From positions 1,511,501-1,575,500 of the forward strand of contig NZ_CP106753.1 in the NCBI RefSeq assembly GCF_025642115.1: a stretch of DNA of 64,000 nt, given 5' to 3'. Below are positions 40,229 to 48,975 of this stretch, one piece after another. A model generated the notes under the pieces. The model had not been told where the DNA came from. It ran no database searches and saw nothing but the letters and a program-made list of their open reading frames with translations. Positions within the stretch are counted from its first letter, which is position 1. Every line of letters begins with the position of its first letter. A program made the translations under genes and the position numbers. The DNA comes from Chitiniphilus purpureus (GTDB lineage: Bacteria > Pseudomonadota > Gammaproteobacteria > Burkholderiales > Chitinibacteraceae).

Positions 40229-40653
40229 TAGGCGTGCGCCCGCGGCGCAGCGGCCATTTCCCTGGCTGATGTGCGCCGGCTGAAGCAATGCATGGCACAT
40301 GCGTGGATTAATTGCTTCGCAAGGACCATGTGCTGCGCGATTGCCACCACTGTCGCATGCTGGCCTGCCAGTGCCGCATCCAAGGCCAGGCGGGGCGGCA
40401 CTGGCAGGGGCGGGCCCGGCATGATCCGCGCTCTACAACCCCGTCTGCCTGGCCGGCAGGCCCGGATGCGGCAAGCAGCGGATTGGTACGTCACGGCAAG
40501 GACGTGCGCCACTGCAATCCGGTGCGTGTCACGCTGATGATGCCCGGTCTTCCAAACTTCACGCCAAGGCGCATGGCTGTCGCACGGTGGCCGGTCTCGC
40601 CCCCGCCCGGGCAGGCGCGCGCGATGTTCTGGTTTTTCCCTACCAGGCGGTAC
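40229..40653. other. structured intergenic DNA without a gene
   Basis: No supported coding sequence. It contains three inverted repeats: GAAGCAAT/ATTGCTTC (40282-40289 and 40311-40318), a perfect 14-base pair of arms CCTGCCAGTGCCGC/GCGGCACTGGCAGG (40364-40377 and 40395-40408), and GCCTG/CAGGC (40447-40461 region). The second could act as a terminator-like or processing hairpin for the upstream reductase mRNA. No T-run follows any of them. Confidence 0.5.
40364..40408. repeat. perfect 14-bp inverted repeat
   Basis: Arms at 40364-40377 and 40395-40408 are exact reverse complements (CCTGCCAGTGCCGC and its complement), with a 17-base loop. It lies about 140 bases past the reductase stop in noncoding DNA. 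It could be a single copy of a dispersed REP-like element or an RNA hairpin. Confidence 0.75.
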
Positions 40654-40683
40654 TTGAATCAAAGAATATTATTAATTAATAAT
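40654..40683 (+). promoter_or_regulatory. AT-rich promoter with 16-bp perfect palindrome
   Basis: TTGAAT at 40654-40659 (four of six matches to TTGACA), an 18-base spacer and AATAAT at 40678-40683 (five of six to TATAAT). The -10 region is part of a perfect 16-base palindrome ATTATTAATTAATAAT (40668-40683), a possible operator. The AT content is far above that of the surroundings. Confidence 0.5.
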
Positions 40684-40689
40684 GTTTGT

Positions 40690-40749
40690 GTGTGGCGTGT
40701 GCTGCACTCCTTTCGATTCGGCCCCGTGGCTCCAAACGGGGCCTTTTTT
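40690..40749 (+). ncRNA. candidate small RNA, about 60 nt
   Basis: A short segment lying between the AT-rich promoter-like sequence and a strong intrinsic terminator, with no reading frame that could be a gene. The 5' part is unpaired and holds CTCCTTT (40707-40713), complementary to a Shine-Dalgarno sequence. The 3' end is a GC hairpin with a six-base U-tail, the usual form of Hfq-bound small RNAs. The exact 5' end is a guess from the promoter. An alternative is a short leader or attenuator for the kinase operon, but that operon has its own promoter 15 bases downstream. Confidence 0.45.
40720..40749 (+). terminator. intrinsic terminator with no gene upstream
   Basis: GGCCCCGT/ACGGGGCC stem (40720-40727, 40736-40743) with an eight-base loop and TTTTTT. 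The nearest upstream gene ends almost 500 bases away. Confidence 0.85.
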
Positions 40750-40763
40750 ATGCCTGATCCAGA

Positions 40764-40792
40764 TTGACAAGGTATGGTGGGCTCACTAGATT
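40764..40792 (+). promoter_or_regulatory. sigma-70 promoter of the kinase-gntR operon
   Basis: Perfect -35 TTGACA (40764-40769), 17-base spacer, -10 TAGATT (40787-40792, four of six). It points at the kinase gene, whose start is about 150 bases on. The predicted leader contains two TGGT-type boxes. Confidence 0.6.
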
Positions 40793-40874
40793 GGCATCCT
40801 GGCTTGGCGGGTCGACCCGCCTCGGTCCGAGGGAAGCCGGGCTTTTTGGCCGATTGCAGGGTTCGTGGTCCGGC

Positions 40875-40910
40875 AAGTGGTATGAACATCCTAATTGAGT
40901 GGTCTCAAAG
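40875..40910 (+). promoter_or_regulatory. two TGGT-type operator boxes before the kinase gene
   Basis: AAGTGGTATGAA at 40875-40886 and AGTGGTCTCAA at 40898-40908, 22 bases apart. The second contains AGTGGTCT, an exact half of the DasR/NagR-type operator (AGTGGTCTAGACCACT) used by GntR/HutC amino-sugar regulators. The first is repeated exactly at 42651. Binding by the GntR protein of this operon is inference. Confidence 0.5.
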
Positions 40911-40949
40911 TAGTGCGAGAGACCGCCTTGCAAAAGAAAGGGGTCGGGC

Positions 40950-41831
40950 ATGAGCAACATCCAGTATCTGATCGGCGTGGACGGCGGCGGAACCGGCACC
41001 CGAATCTGCATCGCCGGTATCGATGGTCAGGAATTGGTGCGGGCCGAAGGTGGTGCCTCTGCACTGGGGCAAGGTATCGACAAGGCGTGGACCAACATCA
41101 CGCTGACCATACGCGCCGGTTTCAAGAAGCTTGGCATCGATCACCCGGATTTCAGTACCTGCGTTGCGGGTTTCGGCCTTTCGGGGGTCACCGTGAAGGC
41201 CTGGGCGCAGGAGTTCGAGAACAAGAACCCGGGCTTTGCCAGGATCGCGGTCGAAACCGACGGTTTTTCCACACTGCTGGGCGCGCATGACGGCGGTCAT
41301 GGCGGCATCATTGCCATCGGGACCGGCTCGATCGGTGAAGCGTGGCTGGCCGACGGCCAGCGGCTGGAGGTAGGCGGTTGGGGGTTTCCCACTTCGGATG
41401 AAGGATCGGGCGCCTACCTGGGCCTGAAGGCGATCAACCTTGTGCAGCGTGTGGTCGATGGTCGTGCCGAGCGCACCGCTTTTACTGACAAGCTGATGAA
41501 CGTCACCGGGAACAGCCGTGAAACGGTGTTCGAGTGGATGGCCGGCATGAAGCAGGGCGAGTGTGCCTCGCTTTCGCCTATCGTGGTCGAGTTCGGTGAG
41601 CAGGATGGCCGTGCGCGCCAGTTCCTGCTCGACGCCGGCCGCGAGATCGAGCTGATCGGTCAGGCACTGCGCCGTGACGAGCCGGCGCTGCCGCTGGCCA
41701 TCTGCGGCGGTGGCCTGTCACAGGCATTGCGGCCATATATCCCGGTGGACTTCCTGGCAACGACCATCACCCCACGCAAGGATTCGTGCGCCGGTGCGCT
41801 GATCCTTGCCCATCGCGCCGTCGCAGCTTGA
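40950..41831 (+). CDS. BadF/BadG-type sugar kinase (glucosamine/GlcNAc kinase-like)
   Basis: A 293-residue ASKHA kinase. The first phosphate loop is LIGVDGGGTGTRICIA (8-23), the second GGIIAIGTGSIGEAWL, and CGGGLSQALRPYIP the adenosine part. Members of this family include glucosamine kinase GspK and N-acetylglucosamine kinase. Placement before a GntR regulator and a sugar ABC transporter supports phosphorylation of an imported amino sugar; the exact sugar is not readable. AAAGGGG-like sequence precedes the ATG. Confidence 0.85.
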   Translation: MSNIQYLIGVDGGGTGTRICIAGIDGQELVRAEGGASALGQGIDKAWTNITLTIRAGFKKLGIDHPDFSTCVAGFGLSGVTVKAWAQEFENKNPGFARIAVETDGFSTLLGAHDGGHGGIIAIGTGSIGEAWLADGQRLEVGGWGFPTSDEGSGAYLGLKAINLVQRVVDGRAERTAFTDKLMNVTGNSRETVFEWMAGMKQGECASLSPIVVEFGEQDGRARQFLLDAGREIELIGQALRRDEPALPLAICGGGLSQALRPYIPVDFLATTITPRKDSCAGALILAHRAVAA

Positions 41832-41848
41832 ACGGATCGGAAGCGCCG

Positions 41849-42589
41849 ATGCTGGCCCAGCAAAAACTGCTCGTCCTCAAGCCTGATCCGGACAGCGCGA
41901 CCCCGCTCTATCTGCAGCTGGGACACAAGCTGGCCGCCGCGATCAACGCGGGATTCTGGAAGGCCGATGAACCGCTGCCGTCCGAGCGCACGTTCTGCGA
42001 GTTGCTGGGCGTATCCCGCGTCACCGCCAGAAAGGCGCTCGATCTGCTGTTCGAACAGGGCATGATCCTGCGGCGGCAGGGGTCGGGTACCTATATCACG
42101 CCCAAACTGGAGCAGCCGCTGCAGCGGCTGACCAGCCTTTCGGAGATGCTGCGGCTACGCGGCTTCAAGCCCGGCTCACGGTGGCTGCGACGCGAGGTCG
42201 AGATCGCGGGGGCGGAGGAGCTGCTCAAGCTCAACCTTGCCCCCAACAGCCGGGTGACCCGATTGCAGCGGGTGCGTCTGGCCAGCGATACGGTGATGGG
42301 GGTCGAGGAAACAACGCTCCCTTATCACCTGATGCCTGATCCCTATGTGGTCGGTGACTCGCTCTATGATGCACTGCGCCATGCCAAGCTTACTGTTGTA
42401 CGGGCGATACAAAATATCGGTGCGGTGACTGCCACCCCTGAACTTGCCGAGCTCACCGGCATCGCCCCCGGCGAGGCCTTGCTTCATCTGACCCGGGTCG
42501 GCTTCCTTGAAACCGGCGTGGCCGTCGAGCTCACACATTCATGGTTTCGCAGCGATTACTACGATTTGGTGGTGGAGCTGCATAAGTAA
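41849..42589 (+). CDS. GntR/HutC family transcriptional regulator
   Basis: A 246-residue regulator with an N-terminal winged helix (about 20-85: LPSERTFCELLGVSRVTARKALD, then GSGTYI) and a C-terminal UTRA effector domain (about 100-245). This is the architecture of NagR/NagQ/DasR regulators that sense amino-sugar phosphates. GGAAG precedes the ATG; the longer frame from 41786 overlaps the kinase gene. It is in one operon with the kinase and probably controls the operon itself and the ABC operon through TGGTAT-type boxes. Confidence 0.9.
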   Translation: MLAQQKLLVLKPDPDSATPLYLQLGHKLAAAINAGFWKADEPLPSERTFCELLGVSRVTARKALDLLFEQGMILRRQGSGTYITPKLEQPLQRLTSLSEMLRLRGFKPGSRWLRREVEIAGAEELLKLNLAPNSRVTRLQRVRLASDTVMGVEETTLPYHLMPDPYVVGDSLYDALRHAKLTVVRAIQNIGAVTATPELAELTGIAPGEALLHLTRVGFLETGVAVELTHSWFRSDYYDLVVELHK

Positions 42590-43098
42590 GTATTTGTTGC
42601 TGCTTGTGATTTTTTCGATCAGCTCAGGGTGGCTTTGTAGTGCAGTGGCCAAGTGGTATGAAAGTCGTTACGAAACCTGTCTCCCAAACACTTGTTTCGT
42701 TTGGCTGATTTCATGGGTTTTTCATCGACTGCCGAGGCGATGAACAGTCGGTCAGTGGTATTCACCCCCACCGCCAAATTGAGGTAACCTGCGTCAGCGT
42801 CAGGTTTGGCCGGACAGCCGGCCGAACCAGCGGGTGTGGGGCTGCGACGGCTGTTCGGTGATCAGAGGCAGACCTGGTCGCCGTGCAATCCGCAAACGGG
42901 GCTTCGGGCCCAGGTTTTCCGAGTGCAAATCGGGTCGCGCGACGAAGGATGCGTCGTCCTGGTTTGGACCGCCCGGCTCGTTTGACTGGTATGGAGTGAG
43001 TGATTAAGGTTAGTTCGCGCTTTTCGAAGCCAATCACGGTCGGTTGCTGCAGTACGCCCGGCGCTAAATACGCAAATAACGAAAACTCGGAGTCGAAT
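42590..43098. promoter_or_regulatory. 509-bp control region of the sugar ABC operon
   Basis: No gene is supported. It holds three TGGTAT boxes: AAGTGGTATGAA (42651-42662, identical to the box at 40875), AGTGGTATTCACC (42754-42766) and ACTGGTATGGAG (42985-42996). The first overlaps a promoter-like pair, TTGTAG and TATGAA, 16 bases apart. Two small hairpins follow the second box: AACCTG/CAGGTT (42786-42806) and GGCCGG/CCGGCC (42808-42823). A ribosome site GGAG precedes the start at 43099. The layout suggests repression by the GntR protein and a structured leader. Confidence 0.5.
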
Positions 43099-44349
43099 AT
43101 GAGATTGAAGCCCATCCTCGCCCTGACTGCGGCCGTGTTTGCCGCTTCTGCTGCCAATGCCCTGGCTGCTGACAAGGTGAAAGTCGAGTACTGGTCCAAT
43201 AGCCTGTCGCCGAAGTTCGACAGCGTCATGAAGGACATGACCGAGAAATTCAACAAGTCCCAGTCTGGTATCGAGGCGGTATGGGTCGACGTGCCGTGGG
43301 ATGCGTTCCAGGCGCGGGTGGTGGCAGCAGTGGCGAGCGGTTCGACCCCGGGTCTTGTCAACCTGCCCAAGCCCTGGATGGACCAGTTTGCCCAGCAGAA
43401 GATGGTTCAGCCGATCACCAAGCAGGTTGCCGGTTTCAAGAGCGTCTACACCAGCGGCGCGCTCAAGGACGTGACCTACAATGGCGAGATCTACGGCCTG
43501 CCGTGGTATCAGGTGACCGCTGTGCTGTTCTACAACAAGGAACTGCTGGCCAAGGCCGGGGTGAAGAACCCGCCCAAGTCGTTTGCCGAGCTCCTCAAGA
43601 CTGCGCGCCAGGTGAAGGAAAAGACCGGGGTGGCAGGCTTCGCGCCCAAGCTGCAGGATGGCTTCACCGGTTGGTTCCTGTATGAAGGCCTGCCGGTGGT
43701 GCAGAACGGCAAGGCGGTGTTCAACAGCCCGGCGCACGTGAAGCTGATCGAGGAATTCAAGAAGGCCTATGCTGACGGCGTAATCCCCAAGGATGCCTTC
43801 AAGATGCAGTTCGAAGATCAGATCGCCGCCTACAACGGCCAGCGCGTCGCGATGTTCGGTGAAGGCGCACATGCCCTCAAGCGCACCCAGACCGATGCAC
43901 CGAAGGTGTATGCCCAGACCGGCGTGACCGGGTTCCCCGAATCCAATGGCAAGACGCCGTTCGGTGGTTTCCTGTTCCTGTGGTCGGTGCCGAAGGGCTA
44001 TAAGAACGTCGATGCTGCAGTCAAGCTCGGCCAGTTCGTGACCAACGACGACAACCAGCTTGTCTTTGCCAAGGCATCGGCCACGTTCCCGTCAACCAAC
44101 AAGGCGCTGGAAGACAGCTACTTCAAGGCTGGCGCGAATTCGAAGGACCCCGTCGAGCAGGCGACCTCGGTGGCTGCCGGTGCGATCAAGACTTCGCGTA
44201 CGTTGACCGTCTCCGGCCTGCCGGACGAAGCGGCCATGAACAAGAAGCTGAACGACGAACTCGAAGCTGCAATCACCGGCCGCAAGCCGGTCAAGCAGGC
44301 TCTGGATGAAGCCGTGAAGTTCTGGAATGGCAAGTTTTCGAGCAAGTAA
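43099..44349 (+). CDS. sugar ABC transporter substrate-binding protein (copy 1)
   Basis: A 416-residue periplasmic family 1 solute-binding protein. The signal peptide is MRLKPILALTAAVFAASAANALA, and the mature protein begins KVKVEYWSNSLSPKFD. GLPWYQVTAVLFYNKELLAKAG is the usual hinge-region signature. A paralogue follows 174 bases later; in the stretch starting GWF (about residue 195) 40 of 62 residues are identical by my count. Both precede one permease pair. The kinase-regulator context suggests an amino sugar or chitooligosaccharide ligand, unproven. The track from 43000 is longer but ATG at 43099 fits the signal peptide and ribosome site. Confidence 0.92.
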   Translation: MRLKPILALTAAVFAASAANALAADKVKVEYWSNSLSPKFDSVMKDMTEKFNKSQSGIEAVWVDVPWDAFQARVVAAVASGSTPGLVNLPKPWMDQFAQQKMVQPITKQVAGFKSVYTSGALKDVTYNGEIYGLPWYQVTAVLFYNKELLAKAGVKNPPKSFAELLKTARQVKEKTGVAGFAPKLQDGFTGWFLYEGLPVVQNGKAVFNSPAHVKLIEEFKKAYADGVIPKDAFKMQFEDQIAAYNGQRVAMFGEGAHALKRTQTDAPKVYAQTGVTGFPESNGKTPFGGFLFLWSVPKGYKNVDAAVKLGQFVTNDDNQLVFAKASATFPSTNKALEDSYFKAGANSKDPVEQATSVAAGAIKTSRTLTVSGLPDEAAMNKKLNDELEAAITGRKPVKQALDEAVKFWNGKFSSK

Positions 44350-44358
44350 AACACCGTA

Positions 44359-44380
44359 TTGACTCTCTGCGCAGAGTCAA
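44359..44380 (+). repeat. hairpin between the two binding-protein genes
   Basis: TTGACTCT/AGAGTCAA arms of eight bases around CTGCGC, nine bases past the stop of the first binding-protein gene. There is no U-run, so it is more likely an mRNA 3'-end stabiliser than a full terminator. Confidence 0.6.
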
Positions 44381-44523
44381 ACTTCGTGGCGGGGGTTTCT
44401 GGTAGACTCCCGCTGCATAATAAGAAATCCGCATGATTTGGTAGTCGAGCCGAGTCACATGTGGTGTACCCGCGAGGAAGTGATTCCGAGCGTTTTTGTC
44501 GATAACTCCAAGAGGAAGACAAG

Positions 44524-45771
44524 ATGAAGCTTAAGAAGATGTTGGCCGTTGGCGCGGCTGTATTCGGTTTCGCCGCTGTTCACGCTCACGCGGATACCGA
44601 ACTCGAATTCTGGACCATGAACCTCGCTCCGAAGTTCAATGCCTATTTCGAGCAAGCCGTCACCAAGTTCAATGCCGCCAACCCCGGCCTGAAGGCCAAG
44701 TGGGTCGACATGAACTGGGACCAGATCCAGCCGAAACTGGTGGCTTCGATTGCCGCCGGCAACCCGCCCGCCCTGGTCAACTTCAACGTGCCCTGGGTCC
44801 ACGAATTCGCCGCACAAGGCAACATCGTTGCACTGGACGAATACGTGGGTGCCGCCAAGAACACGTACTCCGCAGGCGCGCTCAAGGATGTGACCGTCAA
44901 CGGCAAGATGTACGCGTTCCCGTGGTACAACTCCGTGTCCATCATCGCCTACAACAAGGACGTGTTTAACAAGGCTGGCGTGAAGTCCGCTCCGAAGAAC
45001 TTCGACGAGCTGGTCTCCACTGCTCAGAAGATCACCAAGAGCACCAAGACCGCCGCGTTCGCGCCCAAGCTCGACAACTTCGAAGGCTGGTTCTACTACG
45101 CCGGCCTGCCGATGGTGCAGAACGGCAAGGCCGTGTTCAACTCGCCCAAGCACGTTGCCTTCGTGCAGAAGTTCGCTGACCTGTACAAGGCCGGCGTGTT
45201 CCCGAAGGACGTCTTCAAGATGGCCTTCGAGCAGGAAATCGCTGCGTACAACTCGGGTCGCATCGCGATGATGACGACTGCGCCGCAAGCGCTGAAGCGC
45301 ACCGAGACCGATGCCAAGGCGGTCTACGACAAGACCGAAGTGGCTGCGTTCCCGACTGACGCCGGCCAACGCGCCTTCGGCGCATGGCTGATGGACTTCG
45401 TGGTGCCGAAGGGCTTCAAGAATCCGGCCGAAGCCGCCAAGCTGGGCCTGTTCCTGACCGGCGACGAGCAGCAGGTGCTGTTCTCCAAGGCAACCGAAAC
45501 CACCTTCCCGTCCTCGAAGAAGGCCAACCTCGATCCGTACTTCCAAGCCGGCGCCAAGAGTGCAGACGTGGTTGAGCGTGCTCGTGCCGTGGCTGCCAAG
45601 TCGATGGACAATGCCCGTACCCTGACCATCCCGCCGGGCGTGCTGCCGGACGCTGCTTCGATGAACAAGAAGCTGCAGGACGAAATCCAGAATGCGATCG
45701 AAGGCCGCAAGCCGGTCAAGGCCGCTCTGGACGAGGCCGCTGCTGCTTGGAACGAGAAGCTGGCGAAGTAA
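44524..45771 (+). CDS. sugar ABC transporter substrate-binding protein (copy 2)
   Basis: A 415-residue paralogue of the preceding gene, with signal peptide MKLKKMLAVGAAVFGFAAVHAHA and mature start DTELEFWTMNLAPKFN. Shared segments include QNGKAVFNSP, IAAYN and GRKPVK near the C-terminus. Strong AGAGGAAG ribosome site. Codon choice is tighter than in the neighbours (nearly all AAG, CTG, TAC, GAA), typical of a very abundant protein. The 174-base gap before it and a hairpin after it could let this cistron be expressed more than its neighbours. Confidence 0.92.
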   Translation: MKLKKMLAVGAAVFGFAAVHAHADTELEFWTMNLAPKFNAYFEQAVTKFNAANPGLKAKWVDMNWDQIQPKLVASIAAGNPPALVNFNVPWVHEFAAQGNIVALDEYVGAAKNTYSAGALKDVTVNGKMYAFPWYNSVSIIAYNKDVFNKAGVKSAPKNFDELVSTAQKITKSTKTAAFAPKLDNFEGWFYYAGLPMVQNGKAVFNSPKHVAFVQKFADLYKAGVFPKDVFKMAFEQEIAAYNSGRIAMMTTAPQALKRTETDAKAVYDKTEVAAFPTDAGQRAFGAWLMDFVVPKGFKNPAEAAKLGLFLTGDEQQVLFSKATETTFPSSKKANLDPYFQAGAKSADVVERARAVAAKSMDNARTLTIPPGVLPDAASMNKKLQDEIQNAIEGRKPVKAALDEAAAAWNEKLAK

Positions 45772-45803
45772 CCTAGGCGTACAAGCTTAGCGATGTAGTA
45801 AAA

Positions 45804-45840
45804 ATGGGTGGGGCCGTCAGCGACGGCGGCCTCATCCCAT
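45804..45840 (+). repeat. imperfect hairpin between binding protein and permease genes
   Basis: ATGGG..GCCGTC pairs with GACGGC..CCCAT (45804-45840, loop AGC, with internal mismatches). A nine-A run follows at about 45849-45857. Such intercistronic hairpins usually limit permease expression relative to the binding protein. Confidence 0.5.
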
Positions 45841-45874
45841 TCTCCTGCAAAAAAAAATCCAGTCGAGTTGCGCC

Positions 45875-46738
45875 GTGAAAACCTCCAGCAGTTACACCGC
45901 CATCGCCTATCTATTTCTGGCGCCAGCCTTAATTTTGATGGGTTTGTTCACTTTCTGGCCGGTCGGATACAACGCGTATCTGGCCTTCAATGACTACAGC
46001 ATCGTTGACGCTACTGCGACTTGGAACAACTTCGAGCATTTCAAATATCTGTACCACGAAGAACTGTTCCACGATGCGCTCAAGAATTCGCTCATCTTCC
46101 TGTTGGTGGTGCCGGTTCTCCAGGTTGCTGCGCTGCTCGTTGCCAAGCTCGTCAACAATAAGTTGCCGGGCATGACTTTTTTCCGCGCGGCTTATTATAT
46201 TCCCGTGATTACCGCGGTACCGATTGCCGGCGTTGCCTGGCTGAACGTGTATCGCTACGACGGCCTGTTGTCCTGGTTCCTGAAAACCATCGGTATCATC
46301 CAGAACGACGTGAATTGGCTGGGTGAGCCCGAGATCGCCATCTACATGGTGATGGTGTTCACCTTCTGGAAGGGCATCGGCTATTACATGGTGCTGTACC
46401 TTGCCGGCTTGCAAGCCATTCCGGCTGAGGTCGAGGAAGCCGCCATTCTCGACGGCGCGAACGCCTGGCAGCGTTTCTGGAAGATCACCGTTCCGATGGT
46501 CAAGCCGACCATTCTGCTGTGTACCCTGCTCTCGACGATTGCTGCACTTAAATCTTTCCAGGAAGTGGTGGTGCTAACCCGTGGTCAGGCGGATACCTAT
46601 ACCGCGCTCTACTACGTGTATGCCCAGGCGTTCACCAACTTCAACTTCGGAAGAGCGTCTGCCGCCGGCCTCGTGATCACGTTCTTCTGCGTGTTGCTGG
46701 CTATCGTGCAATTCCGCTTCTTCGGCGAAAAGAAATAA
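45875..46738 (+). CDS. sugar ABC transporter permease (first subunit)
   Basis: A 287-residue CUT1-type permease (MalF/UgpA class) with six predicted membrane segments. It begins at a GTG (KTSSSYTAIAYLFLAPALIL); the ribosome site is weak. The EAA loop is EVEEAAILDGANAWQRFWKITVP. It pairs with the next gene and receives sugar from one or both binding proteins. Confidence 0.93.
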   Translation: MKTSSSYTAIAYLFLAPALILMGLFTFWPVGYNAYLAFNDYSIVDATATWNNFEHFKYLYHEELFHDALKNSLIFLLVVPVLQVAALLVAKLVNNKLPGMTFFRAAYYIPVITAVPIAGVAWLNVYRYDGLLSWFLKTIGIIQNDVNWLGEPEIAIYMVMVFTFWKGIGYYMVLYLAGLQAIPAEVEEAAILDGANAWQRFWKITVPMVKPTILLCTLLSTIAALKSFQEVVVLTRGQADTYTALYYVYAQAFTNFNFGRASAAGLVITFFCVLLAIVQFRFFGEKK

Positions 46739-46751
46739 GGCGTCGGTCATC

Positions 46752-47663
46752 ATGGCAAATAGTCAAATCGTGGGTTCCGTCCCAAGCAACAAACCGCTTT
46801 TCGCCTTCAGGAAAGTCTTTTCCCTGCTGGCCCATTACGCCGGGCTAGTGGCGTTTGCGATCTTCACCTGCTTCCCGTTCCTGTGGGCGCTGTCGGTCGC
46901 GCTGTCGATGGATCCGTCCAATATCTGGCTGTTCCCGCGCTCGTTCCTGCCGACCGATCCGGGGGTGGGATGGTTCGAGCGGGTGTTCAGTGAGATCAAG
47001 TTCTTCACCTACCTGGGCAACTCCGCGATCATCTCGTTCTGGACCATCGTCGGGGCTGTGGTGGTCTCGATCCTGGCGGGATACCCGCTGGCGCGCCTGC
47101 GCTTTCCGGGTCGCGGGCTGATCTTCATCGCCATCATCGCGACCATGATGCTGCCGCAGGAAGTGGCGATCATCCCGAACTTCGTCACCTTCAAGCACCT
47201 GGGCGATCTGTCGGAAGCAGTGTTCGGCTTCAAGGTCACTGGTCTTAACACCTATTCCGCAGCGGTGCTGCCCTATGTGTCGACCGCTTTCGGCATCTTC
47301 CTGATGAAGCAGGCGTTCGAGCAGATTCCGCAGGATCTGATCGACGCGGCGCGCGTGGACGGGGCGACCGAGATGCAGATCCTGTGGCGGGTGATGGTGC
47401 CGGTCTCGGCGCCCTCCATCGCGGCCCTGTCGATCTTCACCCTCGTCAATGCCTGGAACGAGTTCATCTGGACCGGCATCGTGATCCAGGACAAGCTGAA
47501 GATGCCGTTGTCCGTCGGCATGTTCAATGACCTGACCGGCCCGTTCGCCGTTTCCACCAGCATGGTGATGGCCGGGATCGTGCTCAGCATCGTCCCCGTA
47601 TTGATCTTCTTCGCCTTTACGCAGCGCTACTTCATCAGCGGCCTCGACGGTGCCGTGAAGTAA
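46752..47663 (+). CDS. sugar ABC transporter permease (second subunit)
   Basis: A 303-residue permease of the MalG/UgpE class. The EAA loop is DLIDAARVDGATEMQILWRVMVP, and the C-terminal GLDGAVK ending is typical. It starts 13 bases after the first permease gene. Confidence 0.93.
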   Translation: MANSQIVGSVPSNKPLFAFRKVFSLLAHYAGLVAFAIFTCFPFLWALSVALSMDPSNIWLFPRSFLPTDPGVGWFERVFSEIKFFTYLGNSAIISFWTIVGAVVVSILAGYPLARLRFPGRGLIFIAIIATMMLPQEVAIIPNFVTFKHLGDLSEAVFGFKVTGLNTYSAAVLPYVSTAFGIFLMKQAFEQIPQDLIDAARVDGATEMQILWRVMVPVSAPSIAALSIFTLVNAWNEFIWTGIVIQDKLKMPLSVGMFNDLTGPFAVSTSMVMAGIVLSIVPVLIFFAFTQRYFISGLDGAVK

Positions 47664-47709
47664 GCCGGCCCGCGACAGATACAGAATCAAATATCAAGGA
47701 ATTCGAACA

Positions 47710-48813
<1,104 letters not shown>

Positions 48814-48831
48814 CCGGTTCCGCTCCAGCCC

Positions 48832-48856
48832 AAGCCCGCCGGAAGGCGGGCTTTTT
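48832..48856 (+). terminator. intrinsic terminator of the sugar ABC operon
   Basis: AAGCCCGCC/GGCGGGCTT stem with GGAA loop, followed by TTT, 19 bases past the ATPase stop. Confidence 0.85.
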
Positions 48857-48975
48857 CATGCCCGGCGCGCATGGCGCGCTTGCTGCATCGTCATGCGCTA
48901 TCGCAATCCAGGCATATCTTGAGGGTGGGCGGGTGCATACAATCGGTTTATGCCAACCAGGTAAAAGGTGGAACC

